A stretch of 64,000 bases of DNA from Candidatus Uhrbacteria bacterium (GCA_018664485.1 JABJOE010000003.1:51187-115186), one strand, 5' to 3'. Positions 7,441 to 16,262 are shown, numbered from the stretch's first letter. Numbers and translations are program-made. The notes: generated by a model from the letters alone, not told the origin.

Positions 7441-8820
7441 CTAAGCTTCCTTACTATGACGTTCAATTACTTCATCGATCGTTCCTGCCATGTAGAAGTG
7501 CTGCTCTGCGATGTGGTCGAGTTCACCTTCCAAAATCATCTTGAAACCTCGTACAGTCTCCTCACGAGGGATGTACACACCAGCCTTTCCGGTAAACTGC
7601 TCCGCTACAAAGAAACTCTGTGTGAAGAACTTCTCCATCTTTCGAGCACGCTCCACAGTTTGCTTATCTGCATCAGACAGCTCGTCCATTCCCAGAATAG
7701 CAATCACATCTTGTAGCTCCTTATACTTCTGCAATGTTGTACGAACACGATCAGCTACCTCGTAATGATCATCTCCAACTACACTCGCCTTAAGCGCAAC
7801 AGAGCTAGACTCAAGTGGGTCGATCGCCGGGTACAATCCCATTGATGCCTGCTTACGTGACAATACAACTGTTGCATCCAAGTGCTGGAAAGTAGTTGCC
7901 GGAGCCGGATCTGTAAGATCGTCAGCTGGCACATATACAGCCTGAATAGACGTAATAGAACCTTTTTTAGTTGATGTAATACGTTCCTGCAAGGCAGCCA
8001 TCTCAGACGCCAATGTAGGCTGATATCCAACGGCAGACGGAAGACGTCCCATAAGTGCGGACACCTCAGCTCCAGCTTGTGTAAAGCGGAAAATATTATC
8101 GATAAACATCAGAATGTCTTTTCCTTCATCACGGAAGTTCTCAGCAATCGTAAGACCGGTAAGTGCAACTCGCATACGAGCTCCAGGAGGTTCATTCATC
8201 TGACCGAAAACCATTGATACCTTATCGAGCACCTTTGACTCTTCCATTTCACGGAGAAGATCATTTCCTTCACGAGTTCGCTCACCAACACCGGCGAACA
8301 CAGAATAACCACCATGCTTCATTGCAACGTTGTGGATCAACTCCTGGATTGTCACAGTCTTACCAACTCCAGCTCCTCCAAACAAAGCAGTCTTTCCACC
8401 CTTGATGAATGGAGAGATAAGGTCGATCACTTTGATACCTGTCTCAAACACATCTGTAGATCCAGACTGTTCTGCAAACGTTGGCGGCTGACGGTGAATT
8501 GGCATTCGTTTCACTTTTCCAAGTGCCTTTCCTTCATCGATCGGATCTCCGGTAACGTTTAAAACGCGACCAAGAACTTCTTCTCCAACAGGTGTCATGA
8601 TTGGGCTTCCGGTATCTTTAACCTCTTGCCCGATCGTAAGTCCGTCTGTAGTACTCATCGCGATCGCTCGCACAACACCGTCTCCGATGTGAGCCTGTAC
8701 CTCAAGAATCAGAAGCGAATCGTTGTTCGCTACTTCAAGTGCTGAGTATTTTTCTGGTGTATGACCTTCGAAAAAGACGTCGACGACAACACCTGCGATG
8801 CGGCTAATTGATCCTTTCAT
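7441..8820 (-). CDS. atpD: F-type ATP synthase beta subunit, catalytic
   Basis: 459 residues. The Walker A motif GGAGVGKT is at about 148-155, followed by the catalytic GERTREGNDL and the Walker B strand ILMFIDNIFRF. It forms the three catalytic sites of F1. I chose the ATG at 8820 (MKGSISRIAGVVVDV), the usual start of beta; it lies one base after the atpG stop (TAA-T-ATG), which argues against the longer in-frame extension. Length is normal. Confidence 0.97.
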   Translation of the reverse strand: MKGSISRIAGVVVDVFFEGHTPEKYSALEVANNDSLLILEVQAHIGDGVVRAIAMSTTDGLTIGQEVKDTGSPIMTPVGEEVLGRVLNVTGDPIDEGKALGKVKRMPIHRQPPTFAEQSGSTDVFETGIKVIDLISPFIKGGKTALFGGAGVGKTVTIQELIHNVAMKHGGYSVFAGVGERTREGNDLLREMEESKVLDKVSMVFGQMNEPPGARMRVALTGLTIAENFRDEGKDILMFIDNIFRFTQAGAEVSALMGRLPSAVGYQPTLASEMAALQERITSTKKGSITSIQAVYVPADDLTDPAPATTFQHLDATVVLSRKQASMGLYPAIDPLESSSVALKASVVGDDHYEVADRVRTTLQKYKELQDVIAILGMDELSDADKQTVERARKMEKFFTQSFFVAEQFTGKAGVYIPREETVRGFKMILEGELDHIAEQHFYMAGTIDEVIERHSKEA

Positions 8821-8821
8821 A

Positions 8822-9745
8822 TTAGACGTTGTTGATTTCATAAATATCTTCGCTACCCATTGCCTCGTTGGCCGCTGCGAGCTCTGAAAGCTCTTGAGTA
8901 ATAGCGTTTTGACGCGCCTTATTAAATAATCTTGTAAGTATTTTGATTCGATCATCAGCTGCCTCCGTTGCATTCTTCATGGCAACCATTCGACTTGAGT
9001 ACTCCGTCGCTTTGAGCTCCAGGAACGCTTCAACGAATAGTGCCTCTACCATGCTCTTTGCGATTGACTCGATAACCTCGTCTCGTTGAGGTTCGAAAAA
9101 GGCTGCTTCCGTGTTTGAATTTAACTCTTCACCCTCTTGTTTGCGGGATTTGAGACTTTGCTCAATGCGCTCTTGCGAGAGAGGAAGGTATGAACGAACC
9201 GGTGTTTCAAATGTAAATGCATTCACGTACTTTGGTGAGACTAGGTACACCTGCTTCACCTCCTCATTTATCCACGGAGTGACAATGGCATCGATCACCT
9301 CCAGAGCATCAACTACTTCCAGCTGCTCTTTGAGTCCTTGGAACGAATGATCTGGCTTCGCACCTTCTGCGCGAGCCGACTCGGAAGCCTTGCGCCCGAC
9401 AGTAATGAGCATACGATCATCCTCTGGTGTTTCTTTCCACTCCTTTGAGCGGAATAAAGCACGAACCAGTCTGGCATTCATCGCTCCACACAAACCTTTG
9501 TCTGAGGTGAGGAGAATGAACATCGTCTTCCCGACAGTTCGCTCTTGTGCAAACACGATTTCTTGAAGACCGGTACCACTCAATTGAAGCGCTTGGAAAA
9601 GATCGGTTGCATACGCTTGAACGGCGATGGACGTTTTCTGGAACGTCTTCATCTTACTTGCCGCCACGAGCTGCATGGCTTTGGTGATCTTTTTAGTGCT
9701 CTTCGTGGAGCTGATCTTATTTTTAATCTCTAGAAGAGAAGGCAT
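8822..9745 (-). CDS. atpG: F-type ATP synthase gamma subunit
   Basis: 307 residues forming the rotating central shaft of F1. The typical N-terminus MPSLLEIKNKISSTKSTKKI and C-terminal helix ARQNAITQELSELAAANEAM are present, with the conserved SDKGLCGAMN block at about residue 80. Somewhat longer than the common 285-290 residues because of loops in the middle. It starts one base after the atpA stop (TAG-C-ATG). Confidence 0.96.
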   Translation of the reverse strand: MPSLLEIKNKISSTKSTKKITKAMQLVAASKMKTFQKTSIAVQAYATDLFQALQLSGTGLQEIVFAQERTVGKTMFILLTSDKGLCGAMNARLVRALFRSKEWKETPEDDRMLITVGRKASESARAEGAKPDHSFQGLKEQLEVVDALEVIDAIVTPWINEEVKQVYLVSPKYVNAFTFETPVRSYLPLSQERIEQSLKSRKQEGEELNSNTEAAFFEPQRDEVIESIAKSMVEALFVEAFLELKATEYSSRMVAMKNATEAADDRIKILTRLFNKARQNAITQELSELAAANEAMGSEDIYEINNV

Positions 9746-9746
9746 G

Positions 9747-11261
9747 CTATTCCTTAGTTAGGATCGAACCGATAACCGTTTCAAGCTGAGCTTTAATTTC
9801 ATCTGTCAACTTCTTTTCTGTCTCAATTGCTTTAACCAAATCCTTCTGCTCAGCACTTACGCGTGTGAGCAAGTTTTCAAGAGCTTTACGCACTTCGCCA
9901 ATTTCAACTGAATCGAGGAATCCACCGGTTGCCGCTCGAAGCACAACTACTTCCTGCCATAGACTGTATGGGTTGAGCTCAGGCTGCTTCATAGCTTCCT
10001 GCACGCGCTCACCACGTAGTAGCTGCTGCTTTGTTGAGTCATCCAAGTCACTCGCGAACTGAGTGAAGGCTGCCAACTCGTAATACTGAGCCAAATCCAA
10101 CTTTGCAGAACCAGAAATCTTCTTCATAATCTTAGTCTGTGCTGCTCCACCCACACGAGACACGGAAATACCGATGTTGATCGCTGGACGAATACCGCTG
10201 TGGAAAAGGTCAGACTGCAAGAAGATCTGTCCGTCTGTAATTGAAATTACGTTTGTTGGAATGTACGCTGACACATCACCAGCTTGCGTTTCTACAATTG
10301 GCAATGCTGTCATTGAACCACCTCCGTTTTGCTCATTCAATCGAGCTGCACGTTCAAGAAGTCTTGAGTGAAGGTAGAAAACATCACCTGGATACGCCTC
10401 TCGTCCTGGTGGACGTCGAAGAAGCAATGATAGCTCACGATATGCAACCGCGTGCTTTGACAAATCATCATATACCACCAGAACATCGCGTCCGAGATCC
10501 ATGAAGTACTCAGCAACCGCTGCTCCAGCGTAAGGTGCTAGGTATTGCATAACAGCCGGTGAAGCCGCTCCCGCTGACACAACGACGGTATAGTCCATCG
10601 CGCCATTTTCCTGTAGCTTTCGTACTACGTTTGCAGTACTTGATTCACGCTGACCACATGCAACATAAACGCAGACCATATCCTGTCCCTTCTGGTTCAA
10701 GATTGTGTCAATCGCAATTGAAGTCTTTCCAGTCTGTCGGTCACCAATGATCAACTCTCGCTGACCACGTCCGATTGGAATCATGGAATCAATTGAAAGA
10801 ATTCCAGTCTGTACTGGCTCTGAAACCGGCTCACGAGTCATCACACCAGGTGCAATCTTCTCAAGTGGCATAAACTTGTCACCTTTGAGCTTTCCATTTT
10901 CGTCCTGCGCTACTCCAACCGGGTTTACAACGCGACCGAGGAACTTCTCAGACACGTCGATTCCTAAAAAGTTTCCAGTTGATACAACGCTCTGACCTTC
11001 AGCTACCGTAAGGCTTGCCTGCAACTGCACGGCATATGCATTACGACCGTCAAGTTGCATCACTAGAGCGTCTACTCCAGCTTCTTCAATTCGAACAACC
11101 TCACCCATTTTCAGGCCAAGGAGTCCGTAAATGTGAACCACTCCGTCTTTTACAGAGCGAATTACACCTGCCTTTGCTTCGTTTCCGTCAGCTGATTCTA
11201 CAGACCGAATGGCTGCGTCAACTGAGGAGAAAAATTGTTGTAGTGTTTTTTTATCGCTCAT
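9747..11261 (-). CDS. atpA: F-type ATP synthase alpha subunit
   Basis: 504 residues from MSDKKTLQQF. It carries the non-catalytic nucleotide site with Walker A GDRQTGKT at 173-180 and the family signature region PAINIGISVSRVGG. I chose the ATG at 11261, which overlaps the atpH stop as ATGA; an in-frame start farther upstream would lie inside atpH. Length is normal. Confidence 0.97.
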   Translation of the reverse strand: MSDKKTLQQFFSSVDAAIRSVESADGNEAKAGVIRSVKDGVVHIYGLLGLKMGEVVRIEEAGVDALVMQLDGRNAYAVQLQASLTVAEGQSVVSTGNFLGIDVSEKFLGRVVNPVGVAQDENGKLKGDKFMPLEKIAPGVMTREPVSEPVQTGILSIDSMIPIGRGQRELIIGDRQTGKTSIAIDTILNQKGQDMVCVYVACGQRESSTANVVRKLQENGAMDYTVVVSAGAASPAVMQYLAPYAGAAVAEYFMDLGRDVLVVYDDLSKHAVAYRELSLLLRRPPGREAYPGDVFYLHSRLLERAARLNEQNGGGSMTALPIVETQAGDVSAYIPTNVISITDGQIFLQSDLFHSGIRPAINIGISVSRVGGAAQTKIMKKISGSAKLDLAQYYELAAFTQFASDLDDSTKQQLLRGERVQEAMKQPELNPYSLWQEVVVLRAATGGFLDSVEIGEVRKALENLLTRVSAEQKDLVKAIETEKKLTDEIKAQLETVIGSILTKE

Positions 11262-11830
11262 ACATTTGTTACCGCTGAAAGAATCTGTGTTAACCGCGCT
11301 CTCCAACTGTCGTCACGTACATTACCGTCATGAAAGACTCGCACTCCACCAATCAATGACTTATTGACCTTCACTTGAGGAATTCCAGGAAGTGATGTGA
11401 TATCTAGCTCTGACGTGTCCACCTCCGTTGCAATTTGCACAATGGCAGAATCGGTATTGGTCGCCTGCAAGAGAAGCGTTTGCATTTCTCGCACCAGAAT
11501 CTGTTGATACTGCGAACCGACCTTTTCAATTGAGGTCAAATACTGACCTAGGTTCGTTTCCTTTGACGCGTATCCCCTTACTTGCGGAAGTGCATCGAGA
11601 ATAGCGAGGAAAAATGAATTCTTCTCACGCTCTAATCGAGCAGCCGCTGCAATCACCGATGTGTTCTCAGCGAGAAGCTCGAGAATAGCAGAGAGATCAT
11701 CCACGAATGTTTGATCATCCACCTTCTCCACATAGGAATGCACAGGAGCGAGATAGCCTTTCGGCAATCCTTTCCTACTGCGTGCTGCAAGGGTATCTTT
11801 AGTAATTGCACCGACGAGCTGCGAAATCAT
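11258..11830 (-). CDS. atpH: F-type ATP synthase delta subunit (stator)
   Basis: 190 residues, starting MISQLVGAITKDTLAARSRK. The C-terminal pattern VNKSLIGGVRVFHDGNVRDDSW corresponds to the family's conserved GG-x-R-x-x-x-GD-x-x-x-D region. It links alpha to the b stalk. The ATG at 11830 follows the atpF stop by one base. Its TGA stop overlaps the atpA start, and TGA use here shows that UGA is a normal stop in this organism. Confidence 0.92.
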   Translation of the reverse strand: MISQLVGAITKDTLAARSRKGLPKGYLAPVHSYVEKVDDQTFVDDLSAILELLAENTSVIAAAARLEREKNSFFLAILDALPQVRGYASKETNLGQYLTSIEKVGSQYQQILVREMQTLLLQATNTDSAIVQIATEVDTSELDITSLPGIPQVKVNKSLIGGVRVFHDGNVRDDSWRARLTQILSAVTNV

Positions 11831-11831
11831 A

Positions 11832-12332
11832 CTAATTTGATGAAAACTTAGCCCAACTCTTCTTAACGCTATCTTGAATCGTTTTTTCTGGAACATCCTC
11901 CTTTAGAACATGCATCACAACCGTTTTGATACGATCCAATACTTCCTGTTCTGCTTCACCCATGGCTCCGGCAATAGTCTGATCCGCAACCGCGCGGGCC
12001 TGCGACAAGATCGCTTCACGTTGTAATTCTGCATCAGACATCGTGTTCTTAGCTTCATCACGGGCCGCCTCCTTTGCACTGCGCACCTGCGCTTGAAGCG
12101 CCGCCTCTCGCTCTTCTCGCGCTGCCCCTTCGGCCTCACGTTCCTTCTCAATAGACGTACGCATCTTTTCTGCCGCACTCATGTTAGTTGCAATCGCCTC
12201 ACGACGTTTATCAACGTAAGCAAATAACGGTTTCAGAACATAAACCTTGATAATCAAAAGCAGAATCCCGAAGTTTACGAGATACAGAAGAACACTCCAT
12301 CCATCGATACCGAGTTTTTGGAGAGCATCCAT
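11832..12332 (-). CDS. atpF: F-type ATP synthase b subunit
   Basis: 166 residues: one N-terminal membrane helix (about 15-35, VLLYLVNFGILLLIIKVYVL), then a long, highly charged coiled coil rich in Glu, Arg and Ala that forms the peripheral stalk. Only one b-type gene is present, so the stalk is presumably a homodimer. Confidence 0.94.
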   Translation of the reverse strand: MDALQKLGIDGWSVLLYLVNFGILLLIIKVYVLKPLFAYVDKRREAIATNMSAAEKMRTSIEKEREAEGAAREEREAALQAQVRSAKEAARDEAKNTMSDAELQREAILSQARAVADQTIAGAMGEAEQEVLDRIKTVVMHVLKEDVPEKTIQDSVKKSWAKFSSN

Positions 12333-12336
12333 AACT

Positions 12337-12567
12337 TTAGATTACGAAGAGAATAATAAGAGAGATAACGAGAGAGTAGATAGCTGTAGACTCGGTAATC
12401 GCCATCGCCACAATCATGTTTGGGATAATCTTTCCTGAAATGGAAGGATTACGACCAATAGCCTGAAGCGCTGCGGCTCCAACGTGACCTTCACCGATAC
12501 CGGATCCGATAGCTCCTAGACCCATACAAATTCCTGCTGCGATTAGACGTGCTGCTTCTAGTTCCAT
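12337..12567 (-). CDS. atpE: F-type ATP synthase c subunit with a two-carboxylate ion site
   Basis: 76 residues, two membrane helices joined by the polar loop RNPSISGK. The ion-carrying carboxylate is Glu59 in AITESTAIYSLV. Three features match Na+-binding c subunits: Ser60 next to Glu59, Tyr64 five residues later, and an acidic residue, Glu26, in GSGIGEG at the place where Na+ types carry Gln32 or, in Fusobacterium nucleatum, Glu32. So the ring probably carries Na+ through a two-carboxylate site; this is inference from sequence. The gene is the third of the operon, after atpI and atpB. Confidence 0.95.
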   Translation of the reverse strand: MELEAARLIAAGICMGLGAIGSGIGEGHVGAAALQAIGRNPSISGKIIPNMIVAMAITESTAIYSLVISLIILFVI

Positions 12568-12667
12568 AAAAATGTAACAAATGTTTTTTAAGAGATTTTA
12601 TCTTATGTACGTGCAGAAAGTTGATTCCTCATCTTCCACCATCCACACCTACGCGAGATAACTGTGA

Positions 12668-13474
12668 TTATGTTGTAGCGACTGCCTTGCCTACTATCTC
12701 TTCTTCTTCATCGTCCATTGCGCCGTCAATTGAGATAGCAACGAATTGAACGCTCAAAAGCATAAATACAAACGCCTGCACCAATCCTGAAAATACGCTG
12801 AGTATAAGGAATGGAATAGGCACAATGAACTGAGTGTAAGCACCCAATCCGATGATCACCGCTACCATCACGTTTCCTGCAAATACGTTTCCAAATAGAC
12901 GCGCCGCAAGTGACACGATCTTTGCAAACTCTCCAACAATGTTGAGCAATCCTACGAATGCTTCGATTGATGCGGTGAAGAATTCCATCAATGACCGAGC
13001 TTTGAGGAATGGCTTTACTGAAATGAAGTTCTGTATGTGATTGAGTGGTGAGATTTTAAACGCCATCCATTGTGAGATGAAGAACACCATGAGAGATAGC
13101 GCGATTGGTTGTGCGAAGTCTGACGTTGGCTGACGGAAGATGTCGAAACCGTTGTATGTAAGTTCAAAGATAAACGGCACGAACATGAACTGGTTCGCAA
13201 CAAAGATGAACAACAGCATCGTCATGAAGAAAGGAAAAAACGCCTCAGCTCGTTCTGTCGAGTGGAAGGCGGTTTTAAGTTGCTCCATTATATAGTCAGA
13301 AATCATCTCGAGCACCATCTGCAAACGAGTTGGCACAAGACCGAAAGAACGCGTTGCGTAAATAAACAATCCGATGATCGTTACAGAAACTAGCACTGCT
13401 CCCAAAAAACCATCCGTTACAGGAACGGGACCAAGTGAGAAAATGATTCGTGCTGGAAGTGTAATGTCAGACAT
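12668..13474 (-). CDS. atpB: F-type ATP synthase a subunit
   Basis: 268 residues with five to six membrane helices. The essential arginine is visible in the conserved segment LAARLFGNVFAGN. The C-terminal helix ends AISIDGAMDDEEEE, an unusually acidic tail. It forms the ion half-channels that face the c ring. The gap of about 100 bp to atpE is the largest in the operon and could hold an RNA processing site that raises c-subunit output; I see no obvious terminator there. Confidence 0.95.
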   Translation of the reverse strand: MSDITLPARIIFSLGPVPVTDGFLGAVLVSVTIIGLFIYATRSFGLVPTRLQMVLEMISDYIMEQLKTAFHSTERAEAFFPFFMTMLLFIFVANQFMFVPFIFELTYNGFDIFRQPTSDFAQPIALSLMVFFISQWMAFKISPLNHIQNFISVKPFLKARSLMEFFTASIEAFVGLLNIVGEFAKIVSLAARLFGNVFAGNVMVAVIIGLGAYTQFIVPIPFLILSVFSGLVQAFVFMLLSVQFVAISIDGAMDDEEEEIVGKAVATT

Positions 13475-13477
13475 AGA

Positions 13478-13702
13478 CTACTTTGTATCCTCTATAGGAT
13501 CTTTTTCCTTGTAAATTTTCATCATTGCTTTTGCCAGTGTCCACTGTGTGAACGGATAGGAAAGAAAAACACCAATTACTATTCCGGCTCGTGTGTTTCC
13601 AAGCAAAGAACCTATACCAAATCCAACGAGACCAAATACTGCAACCATTGCCGCGGTTACAGACAAAACGATCATACGTTGCTTCCAAGTAAAAATCTTC
13701 AT
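13478..13702 (-). CDS. AtpI-like small membrane protein
   Basis: 74 residues, two membrane segments (about 9-30 and 37-55) separated by a short loop with Gly-rich GFGIGSLLG. Its position directly before atpB and its size fit the AtpI/AtpZ group, which helps c-ring assembly or Mg2+/cation handling. I chose the ATG at 13702 (MKIFTWKQRM); a TTG nine bases upstream is less likely. Sequence similarity to AtpI is weak by eye, so the call rests largely on context. Confidence 0.65.
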   Translation of the reverse strand: MKIFTWKQRMIVLSVTAAMVAVFGLVGFGIGSLLGNTRAGIVIGVFLSYPFTQWTLAKAMMKIYKEKDPIEDTK

Positions 13703-13729
13703 AGGTCTCAAAATCCCAAATTCGCCCGA

Positions 13730-13758
13730 ATAATGCCAAAATTTACCAAAAATGTCAA
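13730..13758 (-). promoter_or_regulatory. Promoter of the ATP synthase operon
   Basis: Minus strand TTGACA (13758-13753), 17-bp spacer ending TGG, CATTAT (13735-13730), close to the atpI start codon. Confidence 0.7.
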
Positions 13759-13862
13759 TGCATTTTCATACACAATTGACTATTTAAAGGGGAAAAAGCG
13801 TAATGTCAAACTTTACAGTCTATGTAGTTGTGCTCGGGTTTAGGTGTTAATCTTATAAATGC

Positions 13863-13895
13863 ACAAAACCCCGTTGGCCCTTTAGGCCTACGAGG
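13863..13895 (-). terminator. Terminator of the 13948-14142 gene
   Basis: On the minus strand CCTCGTAGGCC pairs with GGCCAACGGGG around TAAAG, followed by TTTTG. Confidence 0.7.
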
Positions 13896-13947
13896 CAAGA
13901 TCACCCACAGATATGAGATGACACTTCTTTTACCGACGACAACCTCG

Positions 13948-14142
13948 TCAGCGTTTTTTTGGGTTTTGAACACCCGCATCTTCCCGGGCCTGATTTGCCG
14001 TTCTACTGTTTGTGACCTGGCAACCCTGACCGTCGAATACTTCGCCTGTTTGACGGTTCACTGTGAATTCTCGGGAATATCCAGTATGCGGACGCGGAGG
14101 GACACGAACTGGGTTACTACCATAACGACTCGGAACGGCCAT
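13948..14142 (-). CDS. Small basic protein of unknown function (cassette)
   Basis: 64 residues starting MAVPSRYGSNPVRVPPRPHT, with a central VNRQTGEVFDGQGCQV and an Arg/Lys-rich end. No membrane segment. The GC-rich codon use and the strong terminator downstream support a real gene on this strand; a competing plus-strand frame over the same region contains many rare residues and lacks a terminator. The start has only a weak GTGAG-like binding site, and I find no convincing promoter. Function unknown. Confidence 0.45.
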   Translation of the reverse strand: MAVPSRYGSNPVRVPPRPHTGYSREFTVNRQTGEVFDGQGCQVTNSRTANQAREDAGVQNPKKR

Positions 14143-14275
14143 CACGACTCACTTTGCAGACTCTCTGCACAATGCCGATCATTCAGCTACCTACAAGCTA
14201 TCACCTGGAATGGCGACGGTCAATGAACTAATTGATTCGGTTCATCCGGTTAGTGAGAGTTTTTTTGTTACGCAA

Positions 14276-14352
14276 ATACGAAACCGCCCACCACGTGAGA
14301 CTGCAGAAAGCGGAATCGTGACCCTTCAAACGGGTCGTGGTGCGCGGTGAGG
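14276..14352 (-). terminator. Branched terminator, family T1, copy 1
   Basis: Minus strand: internal ACCCGTTTGAAGGGT hairpin and a closing GTGGTGGGCGGTTTCGT end. The same architecture and bases recur at 47725, 50882 and 51801. Confidence 0.7.
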
Positions 14353-14362
14353 TCGTGGTCGG

Positions 14363-15022
14363 TCAGCTGTCTGTGGAGCGGTACACTCGGTAAACGATTA
14401 GTCCAACCGAGTAAACTACAGCGTAACCAATTGCCCATGAAACGATGTAGTTGTCATGCGTGGCGAAACCGTAAGCAGCCCAGAATACTGAACTTCCGAG
14501 GTACACGGCAAACAACTGCCATTCCAGACCCTCTGTACTCTCTGTACTGAAGATCTTCCATGGCTGATGAGCTGCTGCAAAGACACCCACCCAGAGCAGT
14601 CCCGTCGCCACTAGAGTAGGCTGAAAGAACGAAGCGGCAGCAGTGATCGTCATTATAACGCCTAGCAGCTTCTGAATACGACTGAAGCCATGCCGATACT
14701 TGTACAACAACTGCAAGATCAGGACATAGAACGGCGCTCGCATAACGCATTGGATCACCGGCGCCAATTCGTCACGCTCGAACCCGTAGGGCATAAGCGC
14801 GATAAACGTGGCCAGAAACACAAGGTTCCACTCTATTGAAACGGCCCTTGCTCCTTCTGACCGAATCTTCTGGATCTGCTTCCTTAGAGCGAAAGCTCCT
14901 AGTATGGAGAAGATTAACGTGCCAATGAAGGAAATTGTGATCGGGTGAATAAGGACTAGAACGGTTTCCATTGACCATCCGTTGGCCTTTGAAAAGTGCT
15001 CGAGCTCGACGAAGTTAAACAC
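14363..15022 (-). CDS. SWEET/PQ-loop family membrane protein, possible sugar transporter (cassette)
   Basis: 219 residues with about seven hydrophobic segments. Two internal repeats are visible. The second, from HQPWKIFSTESTEGLEWQLF on, with SSVFWAAYGF and a final IGYAVVYSVGLIVYRVYR, strongly resembles SemiSWEET/MtN3 proteins (Q-P-x-K-x-x-x-T-x-S-T-E-G). The first has ALRKQIQKIRSEGARAVSIEW as a degenerate PQ-loop. Such proteins move sugars passively through the membrane. It starts with GTG, preceded by GGAGG, and has its own promoter and a T1-family terminator, so it belongs with the orphan cassettes although its family is recognisable. Confidence 0.7.
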   Translation of the reverse strand: MFNFVELEHFSKANGWSMETVLVLIHPITISFIGTLIFSILGAFALRKQIQKIRSEGARAVSIEWNLVFLATFIALMPYGFERDELAPVIQCVMRAPFYVLILQLLYKYRHGFSRIQKLLGVIMTITAAASFFQPTLVATGLLWVGVFAAAHQPWKIFSTESTEGLEWQLFAVYLGSSVFWAAYGFATHDNYIVSWAIGYAVVYSVGLIVYRVYRSTDS

Positions 15023-15091
15023 GGTCCCTCCAAGGGATAGGATGAAGTTTGTCTACCGAAAAGATGTCTCACTCACTGCGAGTGACTGTAA

Positions 15092-15120
15092 TAATTATCA
15101 TTTCCGTTATCAAAAGTCAA
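15092..15120 (-). promoter_or_regulatory. Promoter of the SWEET-like cassette
   Basis: Minus strand TTGACT (15120-15115), 17-bp spacer ending TGA, TAATTA (15097-15092). Confidence 0.6.
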
Positions 15121-15124
15121 TGAT

Positions 15125-15184
15125 AAAAACACCCTCGCTCGCATTTTGAACATCTATGGTACGTCAATGCGAAGAGGGTGTTTT
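15125..15184. terminator. Stem-loop between divergent units
   Basis: AAAACACCCTC and GAGGGTGTTTT pair perfectly, and GCATT/AATGC extends the stem inside. It lies between two divergently transcribed genes, so it may isolate them. Confidence 0.55.
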
Positions 15185-15297
15185 GTAGTTGATATTCACA
15201 TCATAGCTTCATAGCAAATATGTGCGTTGATATTGCCAAAAAGTAGTTTTCATTATAAGTTTTGAGTACCCTCAGAAATCAGTAAAGGAGAATTTCA

Positions 15298-15900
15298 ATG
15301 GGTACTGTTCAACTCACAAGAGGCCACCACAATCTACGAGAACAACAGAATATGGAGCGATGGGTTCTGCTCACCCCTGAATTGCTAGCCAGGCCAATCG
15401 TTGTTTCGGCCGGCAAACCGATTCCTAAACTTCATCAAGGGATGGCTCGTGGCGCGCTGCAAGGTCTCCTTGACCTGCAAGGGTTCAACGCAGCTGTGTC
15501 ATACGGCGTTACCGATGACGGGCGCAACATCACAGTACCTAATCGGGTGTGGGGAACGATATCCGCCGGCACACCTGGCGGTACGGTGGCTAATTTCTCG
15601 CACGATTCGAGGCATAAAAACCGACCTTTCCGTATTCTGATCCAATGGCTGGAAGAACACTGTCTGGGGAAAGACGAGACAAGCCAAGCGTATAATCGTT
15701 TTCTCACAGAGTGGTCCTCATCCGAAAAGTGGAGACTGCTATTCGAGAGTCGGATTCGTCGCAATCTGGGACCACTTCGCGCCAGAGCTGACAGTATGCG
15801 CATTCAAGCAGACGAGCTCGAATCCAGAGTTACGGCTATCGAAGCTGCGTTGGTAGTAAAAGCTACGACGGAAGGATCGACGGAGACCGCCAACCGATAG
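15298..15900 (+). CDS. Soluble protein of unknown function (cassette)
   Basis: 200 residues. The N-terminal part includes HNLREQQNMERWVLLTPELL and a Gly-rich GARGALQGLLDLQGFNAAVSY-like region. The C-terminal third (about 150-190) is a predicted coiled coil, RRNLGPLRARADSMRIQADE. No signal peptide. A good AAGGAG binding site precedes the ATG and a strong stem-loop follows the stop. I find no clean promoter, though TATAAG at about 15258 could be a -10. No family recognised. Confidence 0.75.
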   Translation: MGTVQLTRGHHNLREQQNMERWVLLTPELLARPIVVSAGKPIPKLHQGMARGALQGLLDLQGFNAAVSYGVTDDGRNITVPNRVWGTISAGTPGGTVANFSHDSRHKNRPFRILIQWLEEHCLGKDETSQAYNRFLTEWSSSEKWRLLFESRIRRNLGPLRARADSMRIQADELESRVTAIEAALVVKATTEGSTETANR

Positions 15901-15915
15901 AACCACCGACGTCTT

Positions 15916-15960
15916 GGCGTCGTACAAACACTGAGAGGGTGTCGTGTACGGCGCCTTTTC
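15916..15960 (+). terminator. Terminator of the 15298-15900 cassette
   Basis: GGCGTCGTACA pairs with TGTACGGCGCC (one G-U), followed by TTTTC; a smaller hairpin may sit inside. Confidence 0.75.
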
Positions 15961-15983
15961 TTGTTGATAGAGCCGCCCTCATC

Positions 15984-16022
15984 GTTCCCGGACCAGGCGG
16001 AGCCTGGTATACAGGGACTCGC
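15984..16022 (-). pseudogene. tRNA-Gln 3' fragment interrupted by a palindrome
   Basis: Bases 15984-15992 and 16012-16020 match two consecutive parts of the intact tRNA-Gln (16192-16199 and on), which encode the acceptor 3' strand and the T-arm. They are split by a palindrome, CCAGGC-GGA-GCCTGG (15993-16007). The same palindrome occurs twice near the tRNA-Glu at 57.6-57.7 kb. Confidence 0.6.
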
Positions 16023-16154
16023 CATCACCTCTCGGCCCTGCAGGTCCTCGGGATTCAGGCCCGGGCCTCACCTGTGTCGTCTGCTGACGCCACATGGCTC
16101 CGGCCGTTCTCGTCCAACGCAAACCAAGCAGTTGGTTTGCTTGTCCGGGAAAAT

Positions 16155-16188
16155 CAAAATAACCCCTAGCTAAAGCTAGCGGTTATTT
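16155..16188 (-). terminator. Terminator of tRNA-Gln
   Basis: AAAATAACC...GGTTATTTT with inner CTAGC/GCTAG, immediately after the tRNA 3' end. Confidence 0.8.
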
Positions 16189-16262
16189 TGGTTCCCGGAC
16201 AGGGACTCGAACCCCGATTACCTGGACCAGAACCAGGCGTCCTGCCATTAGACGATCCGGGA
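16189..16262 (-). tRNA. tRNA-Gln (anticodon CTG), CCA encoded
   Basis: A 74-base cloverleaf: acceptor TCCCGGA with TCCGGGA, D-arm with TAATGGCAGGA, anticodon stem CCTGG/CCAGG around TTCTGGT, T-arm with GGTTCGAGTCC, discriminator A and an encoded CCA. The anticodon CTG reads CAG. Terminator follows directly. Confidence 0.95.

Noticed and set aside
13828..14226. Plus-strand frame of 132 codons
   Set aside because: Its composition (many Cys, Thr, Trp) is unnatural and it lacks start signals. The opposite strand has a better gene with a terminator.
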